This document shows, one piece after another, positions 55,631 through 63,890 of a stretch of 64,000 nucleotides of DNA; within the stretch, counting starts at the first letter, position 1; every line of letters begins with the position of its first letter. The notes beneath the pieces are model-generated. The model did not search any database. It saw only the letters and a list, made by a program, of their open reading frames with translations, and was not told the origin of the DNA. This stretch comes from Lysinibacillus macroides (lineage in GTDB: Bacteria; Bacillota; Bacilli; Bacillales_A; Planococcaceae). The stretch spans positions 499,950 to 563,949 of the forward strand of contig NZ_LGCI01000005.1 in assembly GCF_001281525.1 (NCBI RefSeq). Reading direction: 5' to 3'. The position numbers were made by a program, and so were the translations under genes.

Positions 55631-56965
55631 GTGGGGAAATATACAAAAGAGGACATTAAACGTCTTATCGAAGAAAAACACGTAAGCTTTATTCGTTTAC
55701 AATTTACAGATATTCTTGGCACAATCAAAAATGTTGAGATTCCTGTAAGTCAATTAGACAAAGCACTAGACAACAAAATGATGTTTGATGGTTCATCTAT
55801 TGAAGGCTTCGTTCGTATTGAAGAATCAGATATGTATTTATATCCAGATCTTGATTCTTTCGTAGTGTTTCCTTGGACTTCTGAAAAAGGAAAAGTGGCA
55901 CGCTTTATTTGTGATGTATACACAGCTAAAGGCGAACCGTTTGCTGGTGACCCACGTAATAACCTAAAACGAATCCTTAAAAAAATGGAGGAAATGGGCT
56001 TCTCAAGCTTCAATTTGGGACCTGAGCCAGAATTCTTCTTATTCAAATTAGATGCAAAAGGCGAGCCAACATTAGAAGTAAATGACCATGGTGGCTACTT
56101 CGATTTAGCGCCAACAGATCTTGGTGAAAACTGTCGTCGTGATATCGTATTAGAGCTGGAAGAAATGGGCTTTGAAATCGAAGCATCTCACCATGAGGTG
56201 GCGCCTGGGCAACATGAAATTGACTTTAAATATGCAGATGCTATAACAGCCTGTGACAATATCCAAACATTTAAGCTTGTGGTAAAAACAATTGCACGTA
56301 AACATGGCTTACACGCTACATTTATGCCCAAGCCTTTATTTGGTGAAGCTGGTTCTGGTATGCATTTTAACGTATCACTATTTAGAGGCAAAGAAAATGC
56401 ATTCTATGACGAGTCTACTGAGTTAGGGCTTTCTGAAACAGCGATGCAGTTTATGGCAGGGGTTCTTGCACATGTACAAGGCTTCACGGCTGTCACAAAT
56501 CCAACAGTTAACTCTTATAAACGTCTAGTACCTGGCTATGAAGCACCATGTTATGTAGCATGGTCTGCACAAAACCGTTCACCATTGATTCGTATTCCAT
56601 CAGCGCGTGGCCTTTCTACTCGTGTAGAGGTACGTTCTGTGGACCCAGCTGCAAATCCGTATTTAGCGATGGCTGTTATTTTAGAGGCGGGTCTGGAAGG
56701 TATCCGAGGGCAATTAACACCACCAGCAGCGATTAACCGCAATATTTATGTAATGTCAGAAGAAGAGCGTAAAGCGAATGGCATTGAAAACCTACCACCA
56801 GCACTGGATGATGCTTTAACATTACTTGCAAAAGATAAAGTAGCACAAGCAGCTTTAGGTGAGCATATTTACGCAAACTTTAAAGAAGCAAAAGAAATTG
56901 AATTCGATATGTACCGCACAACTGTCCATCAATGGGAGCGCGATCAGTATTTAAAAATGTTTTAA
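55631..56965 (+). CDS. glnA: Glutamine synthetase type I
   Basis: Makes glutamine from glutamate, ammonia and ATP. 444 residues, exactly the length of B. subtilis GlnA. Motifs: [21 protein letters not shown], the glutamate-binding [14 protein letters not shown], the ATP-site [24 protein letters not shown] and RSPLIRIP. The start is GTG 55631, giving MGKYTKED as in homologues (MAKYTRED); AGGAG lies 11 bases upstream. The frame is open further up but overlaps glnR without support. It also acts with GlnR and TnrA as nitrogen sensor in Bacillus. Confidence 0.96.
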   Translation: MGKYTKEDIKRLIEEKHVSFIRLQFTDILGTIKNVEIPVSQLDKALDNKMMFDGSSIEGFVRIEESDMYLYPDLDSFVVFPWTSEKGKVARFICDVYTAKGEPFAGDPRNNLKRILKKMEEMGFSSFNLGPEPEFFLFKLDAKGEPTLEVNDHGGYFDLAPTDLGENCRRDIVLELEEMGFEIEASHHEVAPGQHEIDFKYADAITACDNIQTFKLVVKTIARKHGLHATFMPKPLFGEAGSGMHFNVSLFRGKENAFYDESTELGLSETAMQFMAGVLAHVQGFTAVTNPTVNSYKRLVPGYEAPCYVAWSAQNRSPLIRIPSARGLSTRVEVRSVDPAANPYLAMAVILEAGLEGIRGQLTPPAAINRNIYVMSEEERKANGIENLPPALDDALTLLAKDKVAQAALGEHIYANFKEAKEIEFDMYRTTVHQWERDQYLKMF

Positions 56966-56971
56966 TTGTAA

Positions 56972-57006
56972 GAAGGATGTCTCAAATGATTTTGAGGCAT
57001 CTTTTC
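56972..57006 (+). terminator. Terminator after glnA
   Basis: GATGTCTCAAA pairs with TTTGAGGCATC (one mismatch), then TTTT. Confidence 0.88.
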
Positions 57007-57087
57007 TATTAGGTACGCCCCGAAAGTATAAATATTTTGAGAATTATATAGGGATAAAGTTCAATAAAGGTCTATTTATCTTGATCC

Positions 57088-57116
57088 TTTACTACGATAT
57101 CTATTTATACTATGAT
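57088..57116 (+). promoter_or_regulatory. Promoter of the coiled-coil gene
   Basis: TTTACT at 57088-57093, a 17-bp spacer and TATGAT at 57111-57116. It overlaps imperfect dyad sequence (GATATC...GATATAGC). Confidence 0.5.
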
Positions 57117-57151
57117 ATAGCTATAGAGACTAGATAGAAAGGAGTATACTT

Positions 57152-57769
57152 ATGACAGATCGCGAACTACTTGAATTACTAGTACAAAAAGTAACAGGCA
57201 TGGAAACAGATATGCAAGGTATGAAAATAGATATGCAGGGTATGAAAACAGATATGCAAGGCATGAAAACAGATATGCAAGGTATGAAAACAGATATTCA
57301 AGATATGAAAGTGGATATTCAAGGCATAGAAACAGAAATGCAAGGTATGAAGGCAGATATTAAAGGCCTGAAAACAGATGTGCAAGGTATGAAAGTAGAA
57401 ATGCAAGGAATGAAAGCGGACATCCGGGGAATAGAAACAGAAATCCAAGGAATGAAAGCGGATATCCGAGGCATAGAAACAGAAATCCAAGGAATGAAAG
57501 TAGAGATCCGAGGCATAGAAACAGAAATCCAAGGTATGAAAGCAGATATCCAAGATTTGAAGACTGAGCAAAAGAAAGCGAACGATCGCTTGGAGAGTAT
57601 TGAGGCGAAACAATATATTGTCTATGAGCAAACAGGTAAATTGTCTGAATACCATAACGAAGCAATGGCTCGTTTCGAAGCTTTAGCAACTAAAGAGGAT
57701 TTAGATTACTTTGATATAAAAATTTCAAAACATGAACGTGAAATTTTTCAATTAAAGAGAAGAGCATAA
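57152..57769 (+). CDS. Heptad-repeat coiled-coil protein of unknown function
   Basis: A 205-residue soluble protein. Residues 10-145 are about 19 tandem seven-residue units with the pattern (G/D)(M/I/L)(K/E)(T/A/V)(D/E)(M/I)(Q/R), for example GMKTDMQ and GIETEIQ. They form one long amphipathic helix with hydrophobic residues two and six in each unit. The C-terminal 60 residues (KANDRLESIEAKQYIVYEQTG.., ending in a helix with KISKHEREIFQLKRR) are less repetitive. No signal peptide. Similar proteins occur in Bacillales and phages, often annotated as hypothetical. AAAGGAG precedes the ATG. It has its own promoter and terminator. Confidence 0.8.
   Translation: MTDRELLELLVQKVTGMETDMQGMKIDMQGMKTDMQGMKTDMQGMKTDIQDMKVDIQGIETEMQGMKADIKGLKTDVQGMKVEMQGMKADIRGIETEIQGMKADIRGIETEIQGMKVEIRGIETEIQGMKADIQDLKTEQKKANDRLESIEAKQYIVYEQTGKLSEYHNEAMARFEALATKEDLDYFDIKISKHEREIFQLKRRA
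57200..57560 (+). repeat. 21-bp tandem repeats in the coiled-coil gene
   Basis: About 17 consecutive 21-bp units based on ATGAAAACAGATATGCAAGG. In the 3' part a 42-bp higher-order unit (GIETEIQ GMKADIR) recurs three times, showing recent duplication. Confidence 0.85.
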
Positions 57770-57893
57770 ATCTGCTATGTGGGCGATTTAGCCTTAACTA
57801 TAGAAAAAGACAAAAGTATGTAGAGATGCCTGCAAAAATAATGCTAGATTAGGCTTGTGTCAGCGTGAATTTAAAATTAAATGGTGATGATAC

Positions 57894-57924
57894 AGCGTCT
57901 AGGATAGTGCCTAGCCGCTTTTTT
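57894..57924 (+). terminator. Terminator after the coiled-coil gene
   Basis: AGCG-CTAGG pairs with CCTAG-CGCT with one internal mismatch, then T6. Confidence 0.75.
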
Positions 57925-57933
57925 ATATGGATT

Positions 57934-57973
57934 AAACACGATGGGGTATTTTAGATAACCCCATCGTGTTTTT
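57934..57973. terminator. Bidirectional terminator at the 3' end of the cotD-type gene
   Basis: AAACACGATGGGGT pairs perfectly with ACCCCATCGTGTTT. T runs follow on the plus side and A runs precede it, so it can serve the convergent minus-strand gene as well. Confidence 0.85.
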
Positions 57974-57975
57974 CA

Positions 57976-58287
57976 TTAAAAGCCTCTAGGTCTATGATGA
58001 CATGATGGTGTATGGCAGTGGTTATGTGGTGTGCCGCATAATGTGTGGTTTTCACAGCACTCATTGACAACAGATTCTGTATATGGGAAATAGTATTGGT
58101 GATCAATCATATGTTTGTTGACTGTTGTAATATGTGCAGGCTGTACATGTGGAACGACAGTATGAATATAATTCGTGCGAACATATTGTTCAGCTGGTAA
58201 AACTTGTGGTGGATCAAATTGCGTTGGCATCATTTGTGGTGGACAGCAATGTGGACCTTTTGCCGAATGGCGTCTTCGTTGAAACAT
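57976..58287 (-). CDS. CotD-family inner spore coat protein
   Basis: A 103-residue protein rich in His, Pro and Cys: HCCPPQMMPTQFDPPQVLP, then a YIHTVVPHVQPAHITTVNKH-type middle part and CCENHTLCGTPHNHCHTPSC at the end. This matches the CotD family, whose members sit in the inner coat and are crosslinked. AGGGGGT precedes the ATG. A good sigma-K promoter lies 39 bp upstream, as expected for late mother-cell expression. Which CotD paralogue it is cannot be said. Confidence 0.9.
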   Translation of the reverse strand: MFQRRRHSAKGPHCCPPQMMPTQFDPPQVLPAEQYVRTNYIHTVVPHVQPAHITTVNKHMIDHQYYFPYTESVVNECCENHTLCGTPHNHCHTPSCHHRPRGF

Positions 58288-58325
58288 GTTATTACCCCCT
58301 GTTTTGATAAGTTGTAGTTCATTAT

Positions 58326-58353
58326 TAACATATGAGATAGCTGTGCAGAGGGT
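58326..58353 (-). promoter_or_regulatory. Sigma-K promoter of the cotD-type gene
   Basis: On the minus strand the -10 CATATGTTA (58334-58326) matches CATANNNTA, and the -35 core ACC (58353-58351) is 16 bp upstream. Confidence 0.7.
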
Positions 58354-58603
58354 CTATTTATTTGCCTATTAAACAGTAGATCCATCTCACAAACCACAAA
58401 AATAATAGAAATTTAGCATCAACTTTACATATGCCTATTCCACGGGCGAGAGAAATTTACCAAAAAACTTTTATGACTAACTTTATACTATATTTCACTA
58501 AAAATAGGGGAATACTGTTGTATAAGCAGATAGTCTTAAACTTGAAGTAGCAGTATTTCTTTTGCATAAATATTCAAAAAAATGTTAGGTTGAACCGACC
58601 TTA

Positions 58604-58617
58604 TGATAGCGTTTACA
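58604..58617 (+). promoter_or_regulatory. Candidate cre (CcpA) site
   Basis: TGATAGCGTTTACA, one mismatch to TGWAANCGNTNWCA. It lies 100 bp upstream of a TATAAT and 270 bp before the yjiH-type gene, so carbon catabolite control is possible. Confidence 0.5.
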
Positions 58618-58885
58618 ATGGTTTTATAAAGTGAATTTGTTATAAAAACATGAATGAAGTTATTTTTTTCTGGATGAATCATCAAACTTCAAAGTTTTTG
58701 TAAAAGTCCTATAATAGCAGGGGGAGTGTCATATTGAATAAAAGATGATAATTAAACTAATATTTTGTGTAACGACTAAAGAGGTATGTTTAGGCAATTC
58801 GTAATACGTATGAGAAATCTAATGATAGAATAGCCGTTTTACATACATATAGGGAAATGATGATTGTTTATAAAAAATTGTACTA

Positions 58886-60271
58886 GTGAAAAAAGAAATG
58901 AGGTTTTATCAAAAAATGAAAAAGTATGCTACTTCCACGTATTTTTATTTTATTATTCCATCTTTAATCGGAGTATTTTTATTTATGACACCGATTTTAA
59001 CAGAAGAGGGCTGGAAAGTACCAATTGCTATTTTAGCTAATCAATTTGCAAGTATTGTTGCATCTATTATTAGTTATTTTACAATTATAATGTTTGCCAT
59101 TTCTGCACTTGGAGCACTTATCGCTAAAGTTATTCCTCGTAAAAATACGAAAGAGCCAAGTATTTTAGATACACTATTTTATGTCAATTGGTTTTGGACG
59201 ATTGCGCGCTGCCTTGGTTTAGTGTTTGCCTCAATGGTGGTCTTTACCTTCGGGCCTGCTGCCATTAACAATGAAAATACGGGTGGACTACTAATGGATC
59301 CAAATGGGGGACTTGTGACATTTTTATTTACCATTTTCTTATTTGCAGGGTTCCTATTACCTTTTTTAACAAACTTCGGACTGCTTGAATTTTTTGGTAC
59401 AATGATGGTTCGCATTATGCGTCCGTTGTTTAAAAGTCCAGGGCGTTCGTCCATAGACGCTCTTACATCATGGGTTGGCGATGGTACAATTGGTGTGTTA
59501 ATGACAAGTAAGCAATATGAGATGGGGAACTATACGAAAAAAGAAGCGGCTATTATTGCAACGAGCTTCTCTGTTGTGTCCATTACATTTTGTATTGTTG
59601 TATTGGAGACGGTAAATTTAGCACGCTACTTTATTCCATATTATTTAACAGTTGTTCTTTGTGGTATTGTGCTAGCAATTATTATGCCACGAATTTATCC
59701 ACTGGCTAAAAAAGAAGATACTTATATAGATGGTACGCCAGTAGACTATTCGCGTGAGGAATTACCAAAAGGCTATAATGCTGTATCACATGGCTTAGAA
59801 AATGCACTTGCTGTTGCACATGAAAACCGTGATCCACGCCAATTTTTAAAGGATGGCTCAAGAAATGTTGTTGATTTATGGATTGGTGTGGCACCGATTG
59901 TAATGGCTTTCGGTACAATTGCATTAATGCTAGCTGAGTTTACAAATATTTTTTCAATCCTAGGGAAGCCATTTGAGCCGATTTTAACAGTGCTTGGTTT
60001 ACCTGAAGCCGCAGAGGCAGCGCAAACAATGGTTGTAGGATTTGCTGATATGTTCCTTCCTTCTATTTTAGGTGCGGGCATTGAATCAGAAGTAACGAGG
60101 TTTGTGATTGCAGTTGTTTCAGTATCACAGCTAATTTATATGTCTGAGGTAGGTGGACTTATTTTAGGAACAAAAATCCCATTGAAATTTTTCGATCTCG
60201 TTATCTTATTTATCCTACGTACATTAATTTCATTGCCAATTGCAGCAATGGTTGGTCATTTAATTTTTTAA
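58886..60271 (+). CDS. YjiH-type membrane protein (nucleoside-recognition/Gate domain)
   Basis: A 461-residue integral membrane protein with about nine helices in two Gate-like halves. The nucleoside-recognition motif region shows SWVGDGTIGVLMTSKQYE in the first half and VGFADMFLPSILGAGIESE in the second, both typical of YjiH. The substrate is unknown; the Gate family includes nucleoside transporters and spore maturation proteins. The start is GTG 58886; an in-frame ATG at 58898 is an alternative, and neither has a strong ribosome binding site. A cre-like site lies upstream. Confidence 0.85.
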   Translation: MKKEMRFYQKMKKYATSTYFYFIIPSLIGVFLFMTPILTEEGWKVPIAILANQFASIVASIISYFTIIMFAISALGALIAKVIPRKNTKEPSILDTLFYVNWFWTIARCLGLVFASMVVFTFGPAAINNENTGGLLMDPNGGLVTFLFTIFLFAGFLLPFLTNFGLLEFFGTMMVRIMRPLFKSPGRSSIDALTSWVGDGTIGVLMTSKQYEMGNYTKKEAAIIATSFSVVSITFCIVVLETVNLARYFIPYYLTVVLCGIVLAIIMPRIYPLAKKEDTYIDGTPVDYSREELPKGYNAVSHGLENALAVAHENRDPRQFLKDGSRNVVDLWIGVAPIVMAFGTIALMLAEFTNIFSILGKPFEPILTVLGLPEAAEAAQTMVVGFADMFLPSILGAGIESEVTRFVIAVVSVSQLIYMSEVGGLILGTKIPLKFFDLVILFILRTLISLPIAAMVGHLIF

Positions 60272-60409
60272 CAAGTTATTGTCAAAAAAATATCAAGATA
60301 TTACACTCTTATCCTTGTCTTTTATGTATATTCGGCTATAGATTAACTGAAATTTAAATAGTAAAATTAGGGTAAGAATTACTATAAATAGACAGGGAGG
60401 GTGTTGCTT

Positions 60410-61333
60410 ATGCTAAAAAAATGGATTGCTATGTTTGTGGTAGTTTTGTTGTTATTCCCTGCGTTAGCCCCTTTGACATATGCCAGTGCACATGGAGACA
60501 CGGCGGTTGCAACGATAAAAAAGCCACTGATTCAGAAAAAACCATATAGAACATTTGCGTCAGAATATGATATGAACTGGGAAATGGCATCTAAGAACTA
60601 TGATCAATTTTATTTAGTGGGTCGTAAAGATAATAAAATTGTTGGTGGCTATGATACACGTAAAGGTCAATCTTTGTTTGATATTAAAATTGGTGTGTCT
60701 CAGACAACTGTTACAAAAAAGTATGGTACCCCAGTGAAAAACATTTTAAAGGGTAATACTAATTATACGCAGTCTTATACAGATGGGTTTGGTCACACGA
60801 CACATGGTACATACTTAATAGATGGAAAATATGTAACGTTTTTCTATGATGTATATGCTAAAAATACAGTACGTTCGATTTTATGGGTAACAAAGGAAAC
60901 TGAACTATCAAAAAATGGCTTCTACGCCCAAGCATCTAATGCACGTCGAGATAGCTTTGAGGAATTAATGGTCCATTTAATGAATCAAGCACGTGTTACA
61001 GAGGGAGTATCAGCACTTTCTTATGCATTGCAATATAATCAAATCGGACGTCTTCATAGTCGTGATATGATTAATAATAATTATTTTAGTCATACAAATC
61101 TTACAGGACAAGAGCCTTGGGATCGTATGAAGGCAGGTGGTATAAATTATTCCTATGCTGGTGAAAACATTGCGTATGGTCAATATAGTGCTATTTATGC
61201 CCATGAAGCATTGATGAACTCATCAGGACACCGTGCAAATATTTTAAAATCTGACTTTACCCATGCATTGGTAGGCGTGCAATTCTCGAATAAAAATATA
61301 CCATACTATACAATTGGATTTTATGCACCATAA
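60410..61333 (+). CDS. Secreted CAP-domain protein (YlbC/YkwD-like)
   Basis: A 307-residue exported protein. The signal peptide runs from MLKKWIAMFVVVLLLF to about TYASA. Residues about 45-165 form the CAP-associated N-terminal domain (ending in ILWVTKETELS). Residues about 180-305 are the SCP/PR1 CAP domain with HLMNQARVTEGVSAL, HSRDMINNNYFSHTNLTG, AGENIAYGQ, MNSSGHRANIL and the final YTIGFYAP. The His/Glu residues of the CAP cavity are present. The function of bacterial CAP proteins is little known. ATG 60410 has GGGAGG at a spacing of 9. Confidence 0.9.
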   Translation: MLKKWIAMFVVVLLLFPALAPLTYASAHGDTAVATIKKPLIQKKPYRTFASEYDMNWEMASKNYDQFYLVGRKDNKIVGGYDTRKGQSLFDIKIGVSQTTVTKKYGTPVKNILKGNTNYTQSYTDGFGHTTHGTYLIDGKYVTFFYDVYAKNTVRSILWVTKETELSKNGFYAQASNARRDSFEELMVHLMNQARVTEGVSALSYALQYNQIGRLHSRDMINNNYFSHTNLTGQEPWDRMKAGGINYSYAGENIAYGQYSAIYAHEALMNSSGHRANILKSDFTHALVGVQFSNKNIPYYTIGFYAP

Positions 61334-61563
61334 TTTTACACTAAATAAAGCACAGGACTTGTTGAAGAAAGAAAAGGCTGTAAAGGAAAATGCCTTATTC
61401 TGATTCAATAGTTCGGTGCTTTTTTACTGAGCTTTTTGAGATAGTATCTTCCTTTAGATAGCAGCATACGTCTCTCTGAACTGATATAGTTGAATATTTA
61501 ACTAATGACTTTTGGATTGTAAAGTATTTTTATTAAATGGCTAGATTTTTTTAATGATTGCTG

Positions 61564-61569
61564 TATAAT
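61564..61569 (+). promoter_or_regulatory. -10 element of the rib operon
   Basis: A perfect TATAAT at 61564-61569; the -35 is weak (TAGATT at 61542-61547 with a 16-bp spacer). The start point would be about 12 bases before the first FMN aptamer. Confidence 0.55.
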
Positions 61570-61587
61570 TAGACGCAATATGAATAG

Positions 61588-61699
61588 TACCTTCGGGGTC
61601 GGGTGCAAATCCCAATCGGCGGTAAAGCCCGCGAGCTTTGATAAGCAGGATTCGGTGAAATTCCGAAGCCGACAGTAATAGTCTGGATGAGAGAAGGTA
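61588..61699 (+). ncRNA. FMN riboswitch, aptamer 1 of 3
   Basis: A complete RFN element: ACCTTC...GAAGGT closing stem, GGGTGCAAATCCC, CGGCGGTAAAGCCCGCGAG, AGCAGGATTCGGTGAAATTC and GCCGACAGTAATAGTCTGGATGAGAGAA in order (quoted in parts). It is the first of three copies with a period of about 202 bp. Confidence 0.96.
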
Positions 61700-61746
61700 A
61701 GCAAAAAAGCGACAGAAATGTGGCTTTATTTGACGATGCTTATTTT

Positions 61747-61777
61747 GACCCCACAGTAAAATGTGGGGTCATTTTTT
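61747..61777 (+). terminator. Terminator of FMN riboswitch 1
   Basis: GACCCCACA pairs perfectly with TGTGGGGTC across a 6-base loop, then ATTTTTT. TGTGG at 61719-61723 could pair with CCACA in its left arm as antiterminator. Confidence 0.92.
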
Positions 61778-61789
61778 AATTAAATAAAG

Positions 61790-61901
61790 TCCTTCGGGGT
61801 CGGGTGCAAGTCCCAATCGGCGGTAAAGCCCGCGAGCTTTTGATAAGCAGGATTCGGTGAAATTCCGAAGCCGACAGTAACAGTCTGGATGAGAGAAGGT
61901 A
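61790..61901 (+). ncRNA. FMN riboswitch, aptamer 2 of 3
   Basis: A second complete RFN element, differing from aptamer 1 in only a few bases (for example GCAAGTCCC for GCAAATCCC and one extra T in AGCTTTTGAT). Its expression platform is nearly the same as that of copy 1. Confidence 0.96.
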
Positions 61902-61948
61902 GGCAAAAAAGCGACAGAAATGTGGCTTTATTTGACGATGCTAATTTT

Positions 61949-61978
61949 GACCCCACAGTAGAATGTGAGGTCATTTTT
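61949..61978 (+). terminator. Terminator of FMN riboswitch 2 (weakened)
   Basis: GACCCCACA against TGTGAGGTC: the same hairpin as terminator 1 but with a C-A mismatch in the middle of the stem, then ATTTTTAA. Confidence 0.8.
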
Positions 61979-61991
61979 AATTGAATAAAAG

Positions 61992-62103
61992 TCCTTCGGG
62001 GTCGGGTGTAAGTCCCAATCGGCGGTAAAGCCCGCGAGCTTTTGATAAGCAGGATTCGGTGAGATTCCGAAGCCGACAGTAATAGTCTGGATGAGAGAAG
62101 GTA
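61992..62103 (+). ncRNA. FMN riboswitch, aptamer 3 of 3
   Basis: A third complete RFN element with all conserved blocks (GGGTGTAAGTCCC, GCGGTAAAGCCCGCGAG, GGATGAGAGAAGG). It is followed by a different expression platform from copies 1 and 2. Confidence 0.96.
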
Positions 62104-62151
62104 GGCAAAAAACTAGCGATTATGCTGGTTTATTTAGTGATGCCTTTTCCG

Positions 62152-62190
62152 TAAAAGCCCCTTATTTTAAGGCGGCTTTTTTATTTTTTT
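62152..62190 (+). terminator. Terminator of FMN riboswitch 3
   Basis: AAAAGCC-CTT pairs with AAG-GCGGCTTTT around ATTTT, with a small internal loop, then a long T run. It ends directly before the ribD ribosome binding site. Confidence 0.85.
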
Positions 62191-62205
62191 AAAGGAGGTG
62201 ATGAA

Positions 62206-63237
62206 ATGAATGACGAACAAATGATGCAATTTGCCTTAAATTTGGCGAAAGCAGGAAGTAATCAAACTTCTCCCAATCCACTAGTTGGTTGTGTTATCAC
62301 AAAAAATCAGGAGATTATCGGCTTTGGCGCACATCTTAAAGCAGGTGAGGCACATGCCGAAATTAATGCGCTAAAAATTGCGGGGGAAAAAGCAAGGGGT
62401 GCGACGGTTTATGTCACACTTGAGCCTTGTAGTCATATTGGACAAACTGGTCCCTGTGTGGAGGCACTTATTCAGGCACAGGTAGGACATGTCTTTATTG
62501 CAACGCTTGACCCGAATCCACTTGTTGCTGGGCAAGGTGTTCGAAGGTTAAAGGAGGCGGGTATTACCGTAAGTGTAGGATTATGTGAGCATGAAGCAAG
62601 AGCATTAAATGAAGCATTTTTCTACTATATTTCGCAGCGCTTACCCTATGTGACATTAAAGCAAGCCATTTCACTAGATGGCAAAATTACTGCTGAAAAG
62701 GAGAAGCAAACAGCTATTACAGGTCGACAAGTTCAGGAGGATGTTCATAATGCACGTGCAATGCATGATGCTATTTTAGTTGGCTCAAACACTGTTTGTA
62801 TTGATGATCCAAGTTTAACAAATCGGTTAGGTTCATCAAAGAAGCAGCCGATTCGAGTTGTGATTGATCGAGCTGGCAATGTTCCCAGTTCGGCGAAACT
62901 ATTGAACGATAACGTAGCTCCGACATGGCTTTTTACAGCAAAGCCACGCGATTTTGCAAGTGCTCGTACATTTGTGCTGGAGGATTGTTCTTTGCATAAT
63001 ATTTTAAGAATACTAGCAGATGAGGGCATTATGACAGTATATGTTGAAGCTGGCTGTCAAATGGCGGATGCCTTTTTACAGCAACGACTTGTCCAAAAAA
63101 TGATCCTATATATTGCTCCGAAATTATTGGGCGCTGAGGCACTGTCAATGGCAACGAAGGCTATACAAGGTGCATTTACATTTACGGGAGTTGAAAAAAT
63201 AGGTGAGGATATTAAATTAACGCTAACGATGAAATGA
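62206..63237 (+). CDS. ribD: Bifunctional riboflavin deaminase/reductase RibD
   Basis: Carries out the deaminase and reductase steps after GTP cyclohydrolase II. 343 residues. The N-terminal deaminase zinc site is H50-A-E52 in GEAHAEINAL with C75 and C84 in EPCSHIGQTGPC. The C-terminal reductase domain starts at about residue 150 (PYVTLKQAISLDGKI) and has VGSNTVCIDDPSLTNR. AAAGGAGG precedes the ATG. It is the first gene of the rib operon, controlled by three FMN riboswitches in series. A short spacer leads to ribE. Confidence 0.95.
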   Translation: MNDEQMMQFALNLAKAGSNQTSPNPLVGCVITKNQEIIGFGAHLKAGEAHAEINALKIAGEKARGATVYVTLEPCSHIGQTGPCVEALIQAQVGHVFIATLDPNPLVAGQGVRRLKEAGITVSVGLCEHEARALNEAFFYYISQRLPYVTLKQAISLDGKITAEKEKQTAITGRQVQEDVHNARAMHDAILVGSNTVCIDDPSLTNRLGSSKKQPIRVVIDRAGNVPSSAKLLNDNVAPTWLFTAKPRDFASARTFVLEDCSLHNILRILADEGIMTVYVEAGCQMADAFLQQRLVQKMILYIAPKLLGAEALSMATKAIQGAFTFTGVEKIGEDIKLTLTMK

Positions 63238-63246
63238 GGCGAGTAT

Positions 63247-63879
63247 TTGTTTACAGGAATTATTGAGGAGCTTGGGACGATTAAGCAAATAGCAAAAGGG
63301 CGAGAATCCGTTGTTTTGACGATTGGTGTACAAAAGATTACGCATGATTTGAACATTGGCGATAGCATTGCTGTTAACGGCGTATGTTTAACGGTCACAA
63401 GCTTTACCACTACGAAATTTACGGCTGACGTAATGCCAGAAACAGTACGTGCAACAGCCCTTTCGCAATTACAAATAGGTGCTGCGGTTAATATAGAGCG
63501 TGCCATGCTTGCCAATGGACGATTTGGCGGACATTTTGTATCAGGGCATATTGATGAAGTAGGAACGATTTTGCGTAAACGTCCGTTTGCCAATGCGGTT
63601 TATTTTGATATAAGAATTTCTCGAGAGGCGAGTGCATTATGCATACCCCGTGGCTCAATTGCGATTGATGGCATTAGCTTAACCATTTTTGATGTACAAA
63701 AAGAGCTTGTTACAGTATCTATTATTCCGCATACATTTAGTGAAACAACACTTGGTTTTAAGCGGGAAGGGGACGTTGTGAATATCGAAACAGATATGCT
63801 AGGAAAGTATATTGCGAAACAGTTACAGGCGAAATCAACAACATTAACAGCAGATTTTTTACAACAATATGGATTTTAA
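63247..63879 (+). CDS. ribE: Riboflavin synthase alpha subunit
   Basis: Dismutates two 6,7-dimethyl-8-ribityllumazine molecules into riboflavin and the pyrimidine precursor. 210 residues made of two lumazine-binding repeats (about 1-95 and 96-195). Motifs: [10 protein letters not shown] at the start, [13 protein letters not shown] in repeat 1 and [15 protein letters not shown] in repeat 2, with [12 protein letters not shown] at the junction. The start codon is TTG, as the conserved MFTGIIEE begins there and GAGG lies upstream. ribBA follows 11 bp downstream. Confidence 0.95.
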   Translation: MFTGIIEELGTIKQIAKGRESVVLTIGVQKITHDLNIGDSIAVNGVCLTVTSFTTTKFTADVMPETVRATALSQLQIGAAVNIERAMLANGRFGGHFVSGHIDEVGTILRKRPFANAVYFDIRISREASALCIPRGSIAIDGISLTIFDVQKELVTVSIIPHTFSETTLGFKREGDVVNIETDMLGKYIAKQLQAKSTTLTADFLQQYGF

Positions 63880-63890
63880 GGGGGGATACT

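Larger units (their letters stand above)
58288..58885. other. 600-bp intergenic region cotD-type / yjiH-type
   Basis: No gene is supported. It holds the sigma-K promoter of the coat gene, a cre-like site (58604-58617), a TATAAT (58710-58715) with weak -35, and AGGGGGAG (58717-58724) that is followed only by TTG and three codons before a stop. A plus-strand 18-codon frame at 58745 has no ribosome binding site. Confidence 0.5.

Noticed and set aside
57200..57560. Direct repeats resembling a CRISPR array
   Set aside because: The 21-bp units are contiguous, in frame and encode a heptad coiled coil; there are no unique spacers and no cas genes.
57179..57689. Overlapping minus-strand frames opposite the coiled-coil gene
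   Set aside because: They are antisense shadows of the 21-bp repeats, rich in Cys, His and Phe, without start signals.
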